A model generated the notes under the pieces. The model saw only the letters and a program-made list of their open reading frames with translations, was not told where the DNA came from and made no database searches. From Coffea arabica (Eukaryota; Streptophyta; Magnoliopsida; Gentianales; Rubiaceae): a DNA stretch of 64,000 bases. This document shows positions 1 to 10,271 of this stretch, piece after piece; within the stretch, counting starts at the first letter, position 1, and every line of letters begins with the position of its first letter. The translations under genes were made by a program, and so were the position numbers. Location of the stretch: assembly GCF_036785885.1 (NCBI RefSeq), contig NC_092312.1, positions 27,084,001 through 27,148,000 of the forward strand, read 5' to 3'.

Positions 1-200
1 TTTCACACCGATTTCAAATTGTGAATTCGAAATCGAAATTTCTGATTTGAAAAACCCCATTACCAAAATTATCGAATTAGAACCAAATTTGTATATTTCG
101 AAATTGGAAACCCGAATTCCATTCCAATTTCTGATTTACTGATTTCAAAAATTTTAAATTTGATCAATAAATTAAAATTTTTCGATTTTGCACACTCCTA
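1..200. mobile_element. hAT-like non-autonomous element, right part
   Basis: Right-hand part of the element described in full at 26359-26964; its left part lies before the window. The sequence is built of short TTCGAAAT-type words and ends in TGCACACTCCTA at 189-200, the terminal inverted repeat. The 8 bases that follow (201-208, cttgaaag) are the right target duplication. Confidence 0.7.
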
Positions 201-573
201 CTTGAAAGTGACATGTGTATGGAAATATATCGACGACCGTCTTCGAAGGACAAAACAGGTGCACCAGCTTCTTGTTAGGTCCACTTGGAAGGAGGCTACC
301 TAAGTTTTACCTCCTTTGATAAAAGGTGAAAGCAACACTTTTCTACTCAAGGAACACAAAGTTTAAGTGAACTTGTGAACCGTGTAAATAGTTTTCAAAG
401 TATTTGTTTAAAACTTCCTACACTGAATTATTTTATAAAAAATATTTAGTATTTTCAAAGCATTTATAGTATTTTTTTTAAATATTTTGGTAAAACTTTC
501 TTTCATCCCACGAAGGAAGGAGCGGGGACGAGTAGGGGTACGGAAATGAAAAGAAAAAGAGAGGGAGGAGGTA

Positions 574-605
574 GGGGGAAGGAGGGGAAAGGAGGGTGTG
601 ACGGG
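574..605 (+). other. G-quadruplex-prone purine tract
   Basis: Within a purine-rich strand (about 510-690) four G-runs of at least three are separated by loops of 5, 6 and 6 bases, meeting the usual G3+N1-7 rule. The complementary strand is a long pyrimidine tract, so triplex formation is also possible. It lies in the part of repeat B that is absent from repeat A, so it arrived after that duplication. Confidence 0.55.
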
Positions 606-742
606 TGGGAGGAAGGAGGACAAGGTGGGAGAAAGGGGAAGAGAGGGGTGGTCGTCAGGGGAAGAGAGGAGGTGGCGATGGTAGGTGTGTATTTTTGTTT
701 TTCTTTTCTTTTGTTTGAGTATTTTTTGGGTATTTTAGTCAA

Positions 743-746
<4 letters not shown>

Positions 747-804
<58 letters not shown>
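747..804. repeat. (AT)n microsatellite, interrupted
   Basis: Alternating AT tract broken by GTATATGTG at about 775-783. The lengths of both arms are the same at 27511-27568 and 54275-54332, which would be unusual for independently evolving copies of a fast-mutating locus. Confidence 0.95.
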
Positions 805-3800
805 TTAAAGCACCCCTAAAAACATGACTGCCAAACACATCCTGTATTCTATCCAAGAATATTACTCCATTTTGCTTGTCAAAATTAACTAGCAAAAGAT
901 AGAGTACTCCGTCCGTTTAAACTTTTTTTTTTTTTTTAAGGTAAACCTAAACTTTTGTCAGAAAAACAGACCGAATAAAGTGCTGACAAGGAGTCCAATA
1001 CTCACAACCAGAAAAATGCAAAACTTTCGTTTTCCTGATTTTTAGAAAATCAATTATTTTTCAGCTTATCTCATGTCCACCAACAATATGTTTATCTCCC
1101 AATATCTCATCCGACATTTCTTCATCAACAATAAAGTTGTGGCATGCTGTCACAATGCATTTTTTCATCTGTCGTTTCAGAACTATTTAGGTTCCGTTTC
1201 ATCTGTTCAACTTCTGAAATGCAGCTTATAAGAAGACTCCAAAATGATTTCTCAAGGCATGCAAATTTAATTCTATACTTGCACCTTTGACTGTATAGTC
1301 TCAAATCTCAGAGCCACAACTAGTCCTAGCCCTTTGTAAAATGTCACCTTCCGTTTTCTTTCAATCATTTTCGGTTTCCTCTATATACATATATATATAT
1401 AAGGAGAAGACGTGTCGAAGTGGGCAAAAGGGAAGCCTCAATCTAGAAAGGTCTGTCTGTCCCTTGATAATTAATCTGCGTTTTCGGGCCAAATTTCTTC
1501 CCCTTGTAAAGGGATGAAAAGGGAGTTGCCACCTCCAAGTCCAATATAAACATTAGTCGTGTTCATATCCCAAAATGTCCCAAGTAGATGGTTTTTGAAG
1601 CCCCTATTGGACCCTTCTCTAATGTGAATTTATGTACATTTATTCTCTTCATAAATTTAGTAAAATCCTAAAAATACCCTCCCATATATCTACCATTGTA
1701 AATTTGATCTCCCACCTCTTAAACTGCATAGGTGTGGTGGTGTCCTCTATTCTCTTCATAACTGGTTTATCTTAGATTATTAAGGACAAGCTTGAGAGAG
1801 AGTACATTTCTCCTATTTATGAATCATTTTCCAACCCTAAGGAGAATTTTTCAGATGAATCATTTATGTCATTTGTGTCCGGGGAAGGTGTTTATTAGGA
1901 CCGGTAACATTAGAATTGCCAACTAAGTTGTAATCATCCTTTGCATGTTCAAATCTAGAAGTATGTGCAGGTGTTGACTGGTAAATTATCATCCAAAAGG
2001 TCTAATTTCACTTTCCATCCAATAATCAAAAGGTCTAATTTCACTTTCTAATCCTTAGTGTGATTATAAATTCTCAATCGATCATACCTTTACTTTTGAT
2101 TTCGGATGCTTCATAGTCCATAATCATCTCAAATTTTATTTCAAAGCCCTTGCATTTGAGACTCCTTTAGCCTAGATTTTCGTCCCTTATCGCCTCAATG
2201 CTCATGTACACAACTTACCTTCTTTTCAAAAATATGCACTAACATTAATTAGTCCTTAAGAATCTCAAATTGAAGATCGAGCTGGTTTCTTGGTTTTGTA
2301 TTTGTTTATTTCATTTACTATATTGGTAAGCAACGGGGGTAAAATTTGGGGCCTTTTGATAACTTGAGGATCAAACATCAACACTAACATGAATGCTGCA
2401 AACTTTTCTTTCATTATAAACTTGTCTTTCATTGGCCAATGATCACCTATTTCTTCTACTACATGGCCTTTCCTCGAAACAAAGTACTAGCATTTAATTA
2501 GAACGTCTTTGCTGTACAGAAACTTGACCTAATGTCTCTAATTTAATAGTAGCTTTTCGATGTCAAACGATGATTAAGAGAATTATGCAATTCTTGATGA
2601 TTTAGAATTTTAATCTTGCATGTGCTTTGTCTCCCTTAGTTGCATCTTGTCTTCCGGATTCAATGATTTTTTCATGTGATATGCAGATTTTACAATCCAA
2701 AAAAAAAATTTGTGTTGGTAACGTGAACATTTAATGTCTACATATGTATATATTAAACCAGAACATATTTTTCATCTTTGGTGCCTGTCTGCGCATTCAC
2801 TGTGTGTGAATGTGTCACACTGGATTGAATCAAATGTTAAGCAGAATTTTTTGATGTGCCTATTTAAAAGGAGAAGTCAAAGATGGCATTATACTTGAAG
2901 AAGGCGAATGTACGGACTGACCTACAAAATCGTGCCACTATTTCATGATCATTATTTTATTGATCTCTGAAATATTCCCATCTGCATCTCAAACTTTTAA
3001 AAGTGCTTAAAAACTTGACAATTAAGCATAGGGTAACCACTCAAATGAGTGAATTACCACCATTTCCTTTGTCTTGTTCTAAAACAGCACACCAAGTGGA
3101 CTGGGAAAGAGATTGAATGGTTATATATATATGAGAAGGTTTGGTGGAATTGTTGTCGTTTCTCTATAGTTTATTGTGCTGAGAATATGTGTAGTTGATT
3201 CTTGTGTCCCTTTTCTTCTTCAAATTGGAAAAGAAAATGACATGCAACAAAATTTTGACGCTAAGAAAACCGTCTGATATCTTCACATTAAAGAAAACAA
3301 CAAACTACTGCTGATTGTTTTTGCATTTTCCGAATATAGATTGGTTTTCCAAACGAGGTCACTTTCACTAGAAAATTACTCAGTTTTTCTCTCCTTGAAG
3401 TTGAGTTTGTACAAGGATCTTTCACAATATAAAGTCAAATTGGAGGTAAAAAAAAGTGACAAGATCTGCCATTGTTAAGATCCAGTTCAGGTGTATCTGT
3501 TTTCAATTGTGTGTTATTTTATTTTCTGTCTAAAAAACATAAGTACAGAACTACAGTAGATTTTTGTTTATTCGTTTTACCAATAACTAAAAAAGAGTAG
3601 CTCCAAGAAATAGAAGTACAAAGCTTTAGCAGAGTCAAGTATATTTTTGCACAAAGGCTAAGCTAAGAAACATATCACAGTTGCAATGTGCAGACTGTGG
3701 ATTATTGTAGGCCTCCTAATTTCCTGAAGTGATCAAGGCTTCTAGGTAGGGATGATCATCCCTACTGGCCTAACTCATGAATTTCAAGATTTTGAATTAT

Positions 3801-3887
3801 TCTGGCAACTTTAGCAATTACGTGACAAGCTTTTCTTTTTTTTTTTTTCGTGGTCGGTGGAAATGCAGTGGAATTGGTAATTGTACA

Positions 3888-4007
3888 ATGACTGCTGCCA
3901 CCAAATTTACAATCATAAGCAAATTTTCCAAGTTTCTAAGAAGCAAAGGCGGTTGCATGAGATCCAAAGCAATGCCTATATCCAGTCCAATGTCGATGGG
4001 ATGGTGA
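3888..4007 (+). CDS. Possible short ORF, 39 codons, unknown
   Basis: An ATG-to-TGA frame of 39 codons, richer in GC than its surroundings. It is preceded at 3834-3868 by a pyrimidine run and TGCAG, which could be a splice acceptor. The predicted peptide is basic (seven Lys/Arg), starts MTAATKFTIISKF and ends SSPMSMGW; it has no signal peptide and no motif I recognise. It could be a small peptide gene, an upstream ORF in a leader, or chance. No splice donor or partner exon was identified. Equivalents are 30652-30771 and 57416-57535. Confidence 0.2.
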   Translation: MTAATKFTIISKFSKFLRSKGGCMRSKAMPISSPMSMGW

Positions 4008-6121
4008 TATAGTTGTTTGTCCATGCACCACTCAGAATTAGTATCTCTAATCATATAGACATCGCATGTAAAATGTAGTCTAACCAAGATATCCTACCAC
4101 AGATGATAACCGACTAAGTGCATGAATCTTTACCTAATATTTGCACTCATCATGCAAATCAAGATTATAGATTTGGTTTTTGTGTTTCTGTTTTTTTTTC
4201 TTGAGAAAAAAAGATCCCAATAAACAAAGTTCTGCATTGGATTCACATTTTTTAGAAGCAAGAGAGAGCAACAACAGTTGAGTAAATGTTAAGTAGATCT
4301 GAAGAACAACAATCGCCTGAACGTTAAACCCAAGAAGTACTACGTGTATTCGTGGCGAAAAGGGATTAGGCCACCTCTTAATTTAACTTCAGAAAAGTCT
4401 TTGGACCTCTCAATTTGTTTTTCTCTAGTCCTATGATGTCTTCCCCTGGCCACATTCTTTACATTTTTGCAGTAGCTTAACTAGACAGGCATGATCCAGA
4501 TTCGGTGATATCTCTATAGCTGGAAGAAGGTTCCCTCTATTATTGTCTAATGTTGTGTTTTGACAGCAGTTAAGAACTCTTTGAGTAGATGATTAAGAAA
4601 AGATTGTGTGGAGCTGATGGAATTTAAGGTATCTTTTGTTCTTTAATTTGTTTAATGTTTTCTTGGAGACATCACTTTAATGCTGAGTCATAGACTAAAG
4701 TCTAAAAAATGGTCAACATTTTTGACTAGGACCTAACATTTGTTGTGGAAAAAGTACGGCTGATTTACGGCTGGTCTTTGAATACAGATTTGCTTGTGTA
4801 CTGTCGGAAGTTTCCCCGTGATTCCCTTTTATTCTTCATCTTTGTGGCACTGCTCATTCATGCATTTTTTATTGGGGATTTCGTGGCATACCTGTTGATT
4901 ATGTGAGGGTCCATATGAATTTTATGAAGCATTATTGGTGAAAATGTATGCAATTTTCCAACTTTCCATGAATCGTCGGTTTGTTTTGATAGGGAAAGTG
5001 CTTTAAAAATACTGATTTCACAGGATGGATAGATAGGTTTTGTCTATAGCTAGGCAGTAATATCAGGGGATCAGTACCTGAGGAAGGTTTATACATTTCC
5101 ATGTTCATGTGCTCTGTTAAATTTTAACAAACTGCTGACTACTTCATCTTGCTTCACGCACTAATATAGATCGCTAAATGCAGTATATTTCGGCGCTTGA
5201 TGCGCCCCTGGTATTGTTCTCTGCATCTTCCCATTTTCTTGGGAGAAAACTGTCCTTAGATGATGCCACGAGTGCCTGCCTATTCCTGCTGGAAAACTGG
5301 ACTGAAAAATCAGCTGATTTTTGGCCTAACTTTTAGACACATCTGAAAGAAGTGATACTGCTCATCTAACTTTTGTTCATAACTGAAATCTACCGATGAC
5401 TATCATTGAAACATGTTTAATACGAATCGCACACTTTATAATACTATGATTGATTAGGTTAGCAACCAGCTGATTTCAGTCAAGATTTGGAATGTTATGC
5501 TTGAGATGTTGTATATTCTTTCTCATGCTAGCTCTGAATTTGAAGAGACATTTTCTTTTTTTCTTGTTACTGATATCAGTGTTAGTAATTCCAACGTACG
5601 TGTAAAATTACATATAGCTTTGGTAAAGCTGCCATGACATTACATGTCTTCCACAACCAGTGGAGGTTCAAACAGTTAGCTCTAGAGCAATAAGCTATAA
5701 ATTGACACAATTTTGTCACCATCCCAGCGCCTGAATTCCTCCATTTTGTATCAACTAGACTCGCATTCCTTTCGCCATTTGGTAGATTAACTTGCAAGTT
5801 CTTGTGGCTGATTGTTAAGCTTGGCGTGTCTGCCAAAAGCTGCAATTTGTTTACCTTACTAGTTCGTGCTTTCTGTTTTCACTCCACTGTGAATTTAGGC
5901 AAGTCACTTTAACAAATAGAGTTGATGCTTAACCACTTCTAAAGCTGAAAGATTCAGTAACTGGTTCTACATCGATTCTGCTGTCTAATAATCTAAAACT
6001 GTGTATCTATAATTTCTGGCAGCCACATAATAGTTTGGTTGGCACTGTTGCACAGCCTGCAATAGGATTGCTGTCTACTCCCCGGCAAGAATCAGCCAAG
6101 TGGTAGATCTATAGCTTTGGC
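4008..6121. other. Non-coding stretch, nothing identified
   Basis: AT-rich sequence with no frame that looks coding on either strand. The 87-codon minus-strand frame at 5582-5845 matches no family I know. Some splice-like signals occur (for example ggaatttaag before gtatct at about 4620-4637) but do not form a supported model. Equivalents are 30772-32885 and 57536-59649. Confidence 0.5.
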
Positions 6122-6309
6122 ATGGCAGATAATGCTGTTCTGGCTTCCCCTGAGAGAAAATGGAATTTCCCCCTCTTGGTTTTCTTCAAAGATGTTAGGT
6201 ACATTTTCGGGATGCTATTGCAATCTTTCAACTTGTTAAGATAATCCAAGTGGCTCTTAGTTTCAGCTCTGCCTCCAAACACCATCTGTTAGTAACGAAT
6301 GGTTCCTGA
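6122..6309 (+). pseudogene. Possible 5' fragment of a MATE (DTX42/43/FRD3-type) transporter gene
   Basis: The ATG at 6122 opens a 40-codon frame whose residues 14-30 (WNFPLLVFFKDVRYIFG) resemble the cytosolic N-terminus of plant citrate-type MATE transporters, where a short variable head is followed by FFKDxRxVFK and then by the first helix. The frame runs to a stop at 6242. A second frame over 6211-6309 gives a stretch with IIQVALSFSSAS, loosely like the family's EILQIALPAALA, before a TGA at 6307. No later MATE exon was found nearby. Read as a decayed or truncated N-terminal exon. The similarity is short and from memory, so chance is possible. Confidence 0.27.
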
Positions 6310-6402
6310 AAAGTAATCTGGGACCCTAAAAATGAGCCAAAAACGAAAAGCCTGGAGAAGGGAAGTGTATATGCGGTCCAGGATGCAATTAACAAAACTA
6401 AC

Positions 6403-6484
6403 CGTCGCCTGAGAGATTCGAACTCTCGCGGGGAAACCCCATGTACTTAGCAGGCACACGCCTTAACCACTCGGCCAAAGCGAC
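6403..6484 (-). tRNA. tRNA-Ser (anticodon GCU)
   Basis: An 82-nt class II tRNA on the minus strand, reading GTCGCTTTGGCCGAGTGG at its 5' end. The 7-bp acceptor stem pairs GTCGCTT with AGGCGAC (one G-T pair) and the discriminator is G, as in serine tRNAs. The D-arm has the box A sequence TGGCCGAGTGG. The anticodon stem TGTGC/GTACA holds the 7-base loop CTGCTAA with anticodon GCT, which decodes AGC/AGT. A long variable arm (TGGGGTTTCCCCG) and a T-arm with GTTCGAATC (box B) follow. There is no intron, and CCA is not encoded, as expected for a nuclear gene. No run of T directly follows the 3' end; ATTAAC-type AT-rich sequence does. Confidence 0.96.
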
Positions 6485-6940
6485 TGGTTCGAGGTGGGGG
6501 GAACTATTTTCTATCTTATGGAATATTCCACAAGTTGGAACAGATGATGAATGAGATTAGTATTTACTTTAGAAATTAGATGTTTCTGAATTTTTGAATC
6601 TTTTCCAAATGGTTATTGTAGATCAAGTTGAAGTTCGAATCATATAATATGCCCTGAATATCACGTTAAAGGGCTCTTGAATTTCAGGCCCAAGTCATGA
6701 TGACTTTTTCCATGGATTTGTATGTGAAGGGACTTGCAGGAGTAGAAACTTTTGGTTTTAAGTGCATTACCAAATTTCTATGGAATTGTCATTTGTTGAC
6801 ATTGATAGCACTATTTGGGAAAACCATCTAAAAGTTGGTAGCCCAACCCATAAGAAATAGTATATTATTCAATGCAATTTTTCCATAGTTAATTGCAGGG
6901 ATATTCAGTAGTTAAGTTCAGTGTGACACATGCTATTGGA
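6485..6940. other. Spacer between tRNA and hAT-like element
   Basis: About 450 bp of unassigned AT-rich DNA. It ends in the left 8-bp target duplication ctattgga (6933-6940) of the next element. Confidence 0.5.
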
Positions 6941-7073
6941 TATGGATGGTAATTGGAACGAGTGCCTGCGAAAGTTCAATGAGGTTGGGGGCAAATGCAG
7001 GCCCCATCCCATCATCCGCCTTAATTTAATATATATATATAATATAAAATACATAATATAATATAGTTATATA

Positions 7074-7094
7074 TGTGTGTGTGTGTGTGTGTGT
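7074..7094. repeat. (TG)n microsatellite
   Basis: Alternating TG tract directly after an AT-rich run, inside the hAT-like element. Equivalents at 33838-33858 and 60602-60622. Confidence 0.9.
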
Positions 7095-7145
7095 AATATG
7101 AAATGAATATTATGATATTTTCTTGTGATAATATAATAAAATTTT

Positions 7146-7293
7146 GAAAAATGTTATTTGTACTCCCATTTTTGTTAATTACACTTCCATTATTATTTTA
7201 ATTATATGATTTTTATTTATTTATTAGACTATATGATAAAATGAATGGTAGGAGTGCAAATTCCAAAACAATGAAATGCAAATAACATTTTTC
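7146..7293. mobile_element. MITE, family 'M' copy 1 (148 bp)
   Basis: Perfect 15-bp terminal inverted repeat: GAAAAATGTTATTTG at 7146-7160 and its complement at 7279-7293. The whole sequence is loosely palindromic (GTACTCCCATT on one side, AATGGTAGGAGTGC on the other) with a central TTATTAGACTATATGAT. The same family recurs at 11390-11525. No coding capacity. Confidence 0.72.
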
Positions 7294-7657
7294 TATAATT
7301 TTTTGTGGTAAAATGATAATTTTGTTATGTTAGTTTACCTTTTTTCTTTTGCTATGTCATGTTGTTTATAAAAATAATGATAATTCATTTAGAATTCATG
7401 TAACATCAGACATAGAGAAGCGGATTCACATCACATGGTCAAAAATAATTTTTATACTTTATCTCATGTTAAATTTTTTGATGTGAAATTTGAAAAAATG
7501 ATTAGTAAATCTATTATTAGTGTTATACATATATTAAAAAAAATGACATGAAAAATAAAAATAGTAGCAAGACAATTCGGGGCATCCACGGGGATAGCGG
7601 GGCAGGACGGGGGCAGGGAGTGCCCAAACCCGCCCTATTGCCAACCATACTATTGGG

Positions 7658-10127
7658 CGGTTTTCTTCGCATCTCTTGAATTCTGTATGGCATGCCCCAT
7701 ATGACATTTTCTACATATCATCAATTCATCATTTTTATTTATCTGGTTTATTAATCGTGAATTTTGTCATTCACATTCATTTTTAGAGCAGGAAGTTTAA
7801 TTCCTCAACCGTTGATTAATAATTCAAAGAGCATGTCTTGTCTACCTTGGACAAAATGCATGATGCCATATAATTTGTACGGTGTAATGGAAAAACCACG
7901 TAGATATTTGTGGGGTTAAATGTTTTATTGTCAAGAGGATTTCTTCACAAAATTTTGAATTATTAATCGATAGAAATAAATTACCCAAAGTTTGCCCTCT
8001 AATTTGAAGAATATGAGTGTCTGTAGTGATGTATATGCACCCATGTAGAGAGGATGCTATACTATGCAGTGCTCCAATCGCGTTGCAGTCTGATCATGTA
8101 GAAGTTCCAATGCTTGATTTTCGACTGATTTAATTGAAGAAGAACTTAAAGATAGACTGCAAAAAACCAGAGACCACCAGAAAATACTAATTACACCCTC
8201 TTGAGGTAAATTAAAATCTTTTTTTTTAAATAAAGAAAAAAAAAAGTTAGACTATTGTGCTCAAATGTATAGACGAAATAAGAAAATTTACTTCTAGAGA
8301 TGAATGTTAACACCCTCAGTTTGGGATATCAAGCCATCGCATGGGCCTTGGTCATATATATATATATATATATATAAATTTTTATGAGTGAAAAAAAACT
8401 ATATTGCTAACAAATATTTTTTAAAAAAATTTTTAATTTTCTATAGGAGTAAATACATTTGTTTTCAATAGAGCATGGGGTACGTATCTCAATTTATGAA
8501 GACATTCCAAAGTATCTAAATCTATTGCGTATTATCAAGCTGCCACAAAATAAGTGAATGAGGTGAGACCTTGATTGACGATTGATTTCATTATGCACAC
8601 CACCTTTTGAACCAAATAAATCTTCCATTCAATTGGCCCACGTGAGAAAACACACAGGGCAAGTTATTTTTGGGGAATCATTGATACAATTTTAATTTTG
8701 GCTTCATTTGTTCCTTTTTTGGTTTGTTTTCACCTAATAATGAAGAAAAGCATGAAAAAGAAGTGGAGTATACTATTCTTGATTCAATTCCTTTTTCTTT
8801 TTTCTTTTTTCTTTTACTGTTAAGCAAATTTATAAACATTCCATTTATAAATCATATTATATATGCAATAATACATAAGCTCTCTTGCACTATCATATAA
8901 ATATGACTCGTTTATTAATAATATTGATTTCTGTTTTATATATAAAAAAAAAAATCATGTAGACGTGACTCGTGATCACTTTTCTTACATCACGTGACTA
9001 TAAAATATACTACATGATTTACAAGCGACATTTTAGACAACCTCTGCATAAGCATTTAACTGGTGGAAAACAAGCCCTGTAAAAATACAGCAACATGTAA
9101 AATTAGCACATTCTTTGTCTGGGCTGTGCTCCAGATTTTGAACGTTCCTGGCTCCTAGTTGACAAAAAAAAAAAAAAAGATGAAATATTGAATTTAATTC
9201 AAAATTCATCCTACTCTCCGAAATCCCTAATACATAGATTTACCTAATGTGTTCGGTGCTAAAACATGGTACTCAACATGTTCAACAATAGGAATCTAGG
9301 TCTATAGATTGGTACTCCAAATTTGAACTCATTATGTCTTCCTATAAAAGCAAAAGCAGTGCCCCTTAAATTATTTTCAATCATGACCCCTTATGCTTTA
9401 TCTTGCATATCAATCCACCGCTCTATCTCTTCAAAAGCAAGAAATATCAGCAAAATTCATAGTTGAGTAATGGGAATCATCAAGTGTATCTTCTTTCCTA
9501 TGCACGCCTAAAACATGCATTATGTCTTTGCCACTTGATGATCAACGAAGTCAAAATATGTTGTAATACGAGATCTCAATCCGACCTGTTAATTTTTCTA
9601 CGTTTGATTCTAACAGTTGAATTGAAACATCGACAAGGCTTCAGACCTGATGAATAGCAGCAGCTCAGTGGGATGAGCGGATTTTGGATATGGGGGAAAC
9701 AGTGCAAAGAACCAATTAATTTTGCTTTGATTTTTGAGCATTATGGGTTTTGGTTGGGGAAAATCTCCAATTAATTCTAGTCCGATCAATGTGCAAATGT
9801 TATTGAAACAAATTATGCAACAATAAAATTCTAGGTACTTCATAATTAATTTATACTTACATGCACCTTTTAAAATAAAAAAGATTTAAGACGGATGCCT
9901 TGCAAATTGTGGCCGCAGAGAAGGTTTCATTGTCTAAAATCAACCGTCACATGTCCCAATCATAGACCTTTTGCAACCAGAGAAAAAGATTTTATCTGGG
10001 GATGAAAATTGAAATTCATGAAAGGATTTCACATTAATTTTCAAGTTGATGGACCAATGGATATGATCGATTTTCACCTGAATGGCTTTGGGAACATTGT
10101 ATTCTAAGGTCATTTTCAGAATTGGTC
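7658..10127. other. Upstream region of the LEA_2/CC-like gene
   Basis: About 2.5 kb with no accepted gene. It contains (AT)n at 8354-8376, a TTTTTC-type pyrimidine repeat near 8790-8815 and a poly(A) run near 9163-9178. Small frames at 9463-9657 (+) and 9610-9843 (-) overlap on opposite strands and look random. It would hold the promoter of the gene starting at 10272. Equivalents are 34422-36891 and 61186-63655. Confidence 0.5.
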
Positions 10128-10164
10128 ATGATGGCCTCCATCTATCAAAAGCAAACCTCTCCTT

Positions 10165-10271
10165 TTCGCTGTTTAAAAACCCTCCAAAAACCCTTTCCCA
10201 TGTCAAGCAAATCATTCTTCCCAGCCCATCTTTCTGATCACTCACACACACACACTTTCACTGCACTAGCG
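10165..10271 (+). promoter_or_regulatory. Probable core promoter and 5' leader of the LEA_2/CC-like gene
   Basis: A TATA-like TTTAAAAA at about 10168-10175 lies about 100 bp before the chosen ATG. The sequence after it is pyrimidine- and CA-rich, including (CA)n at about 10241-10254, as is common in plant leaders. This composition is why the in-frame ATGs at 10128 and 10200 are disfavoured as starts. No transcript evidence. Confidence 0.35.

Larger units (their letters stand above)
201..3887. other. Non-coding stretch with simple repeats
   Basis: No convincing gene. It begins with the right part of repeat B of an old duplication (to about 1240). It holds the purine-rich tract at 510-690, the (AT)n tract at 747-804, and a short end resembling a Stowaway MITE terminus (TACTCCGTCCG near 904) followed by poly(T). 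Two 21-bp direct repeats with a 33-bp period (aaaaggtctaatttcacttt...) start at 1995 and 2028. The apparent open frames at 408-895 are low-complexity (Pro/Ser or Ile/Tyr runs) and are not accepted as genes. The equivalents are 26965-30651 and 53729-57415. Confidence 0.6.
6941..7649. mobile_element. hAT-like non-autonomous element with nested MITE
   Basis: A 709-bp element with inverted ends TATGGATGGTAATTGG (6941-6956) and CCTATTGCCAACCATA (7634-7649), 13 of 16 matching. It is flanked by ctattgga (6933-6940) and ctattggg (7650-7657), an 8-bp target duplication with one mismatch. The sub-terminal zones are strikingly GC-rich for this region (GGGGCATCC, GGGGCAGGACGGGGG near 7579-7615), while the middle is AT-rich. 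No transposase. A 148-bp MITE sits inside at 7146-7293, and a (TG)n tract at 7074-7094. TIR type, duplication length and GC-rich sub-termini fit plant hAT derivatives. Confidence 0.7.

Noticed and set aside
503-895. 130-codon minus-strand frame and the overlapping plus-strand frame at 546-827
   Set aside because: The products are runs of Pro/Ser/Leu, Gly/Arg/Lys or Ile/Tyr that come from the purine tract and the (AT)n tract. This is simple sequence, not protein.
6403-6484. tRNA gene as a retroposed tRNA pseudogene or SINE head
   Set aside because: All stems, the anticodon loop, the long variable arm and both promoter boxes are intact, with no poly(A) or target duplication at its ends.
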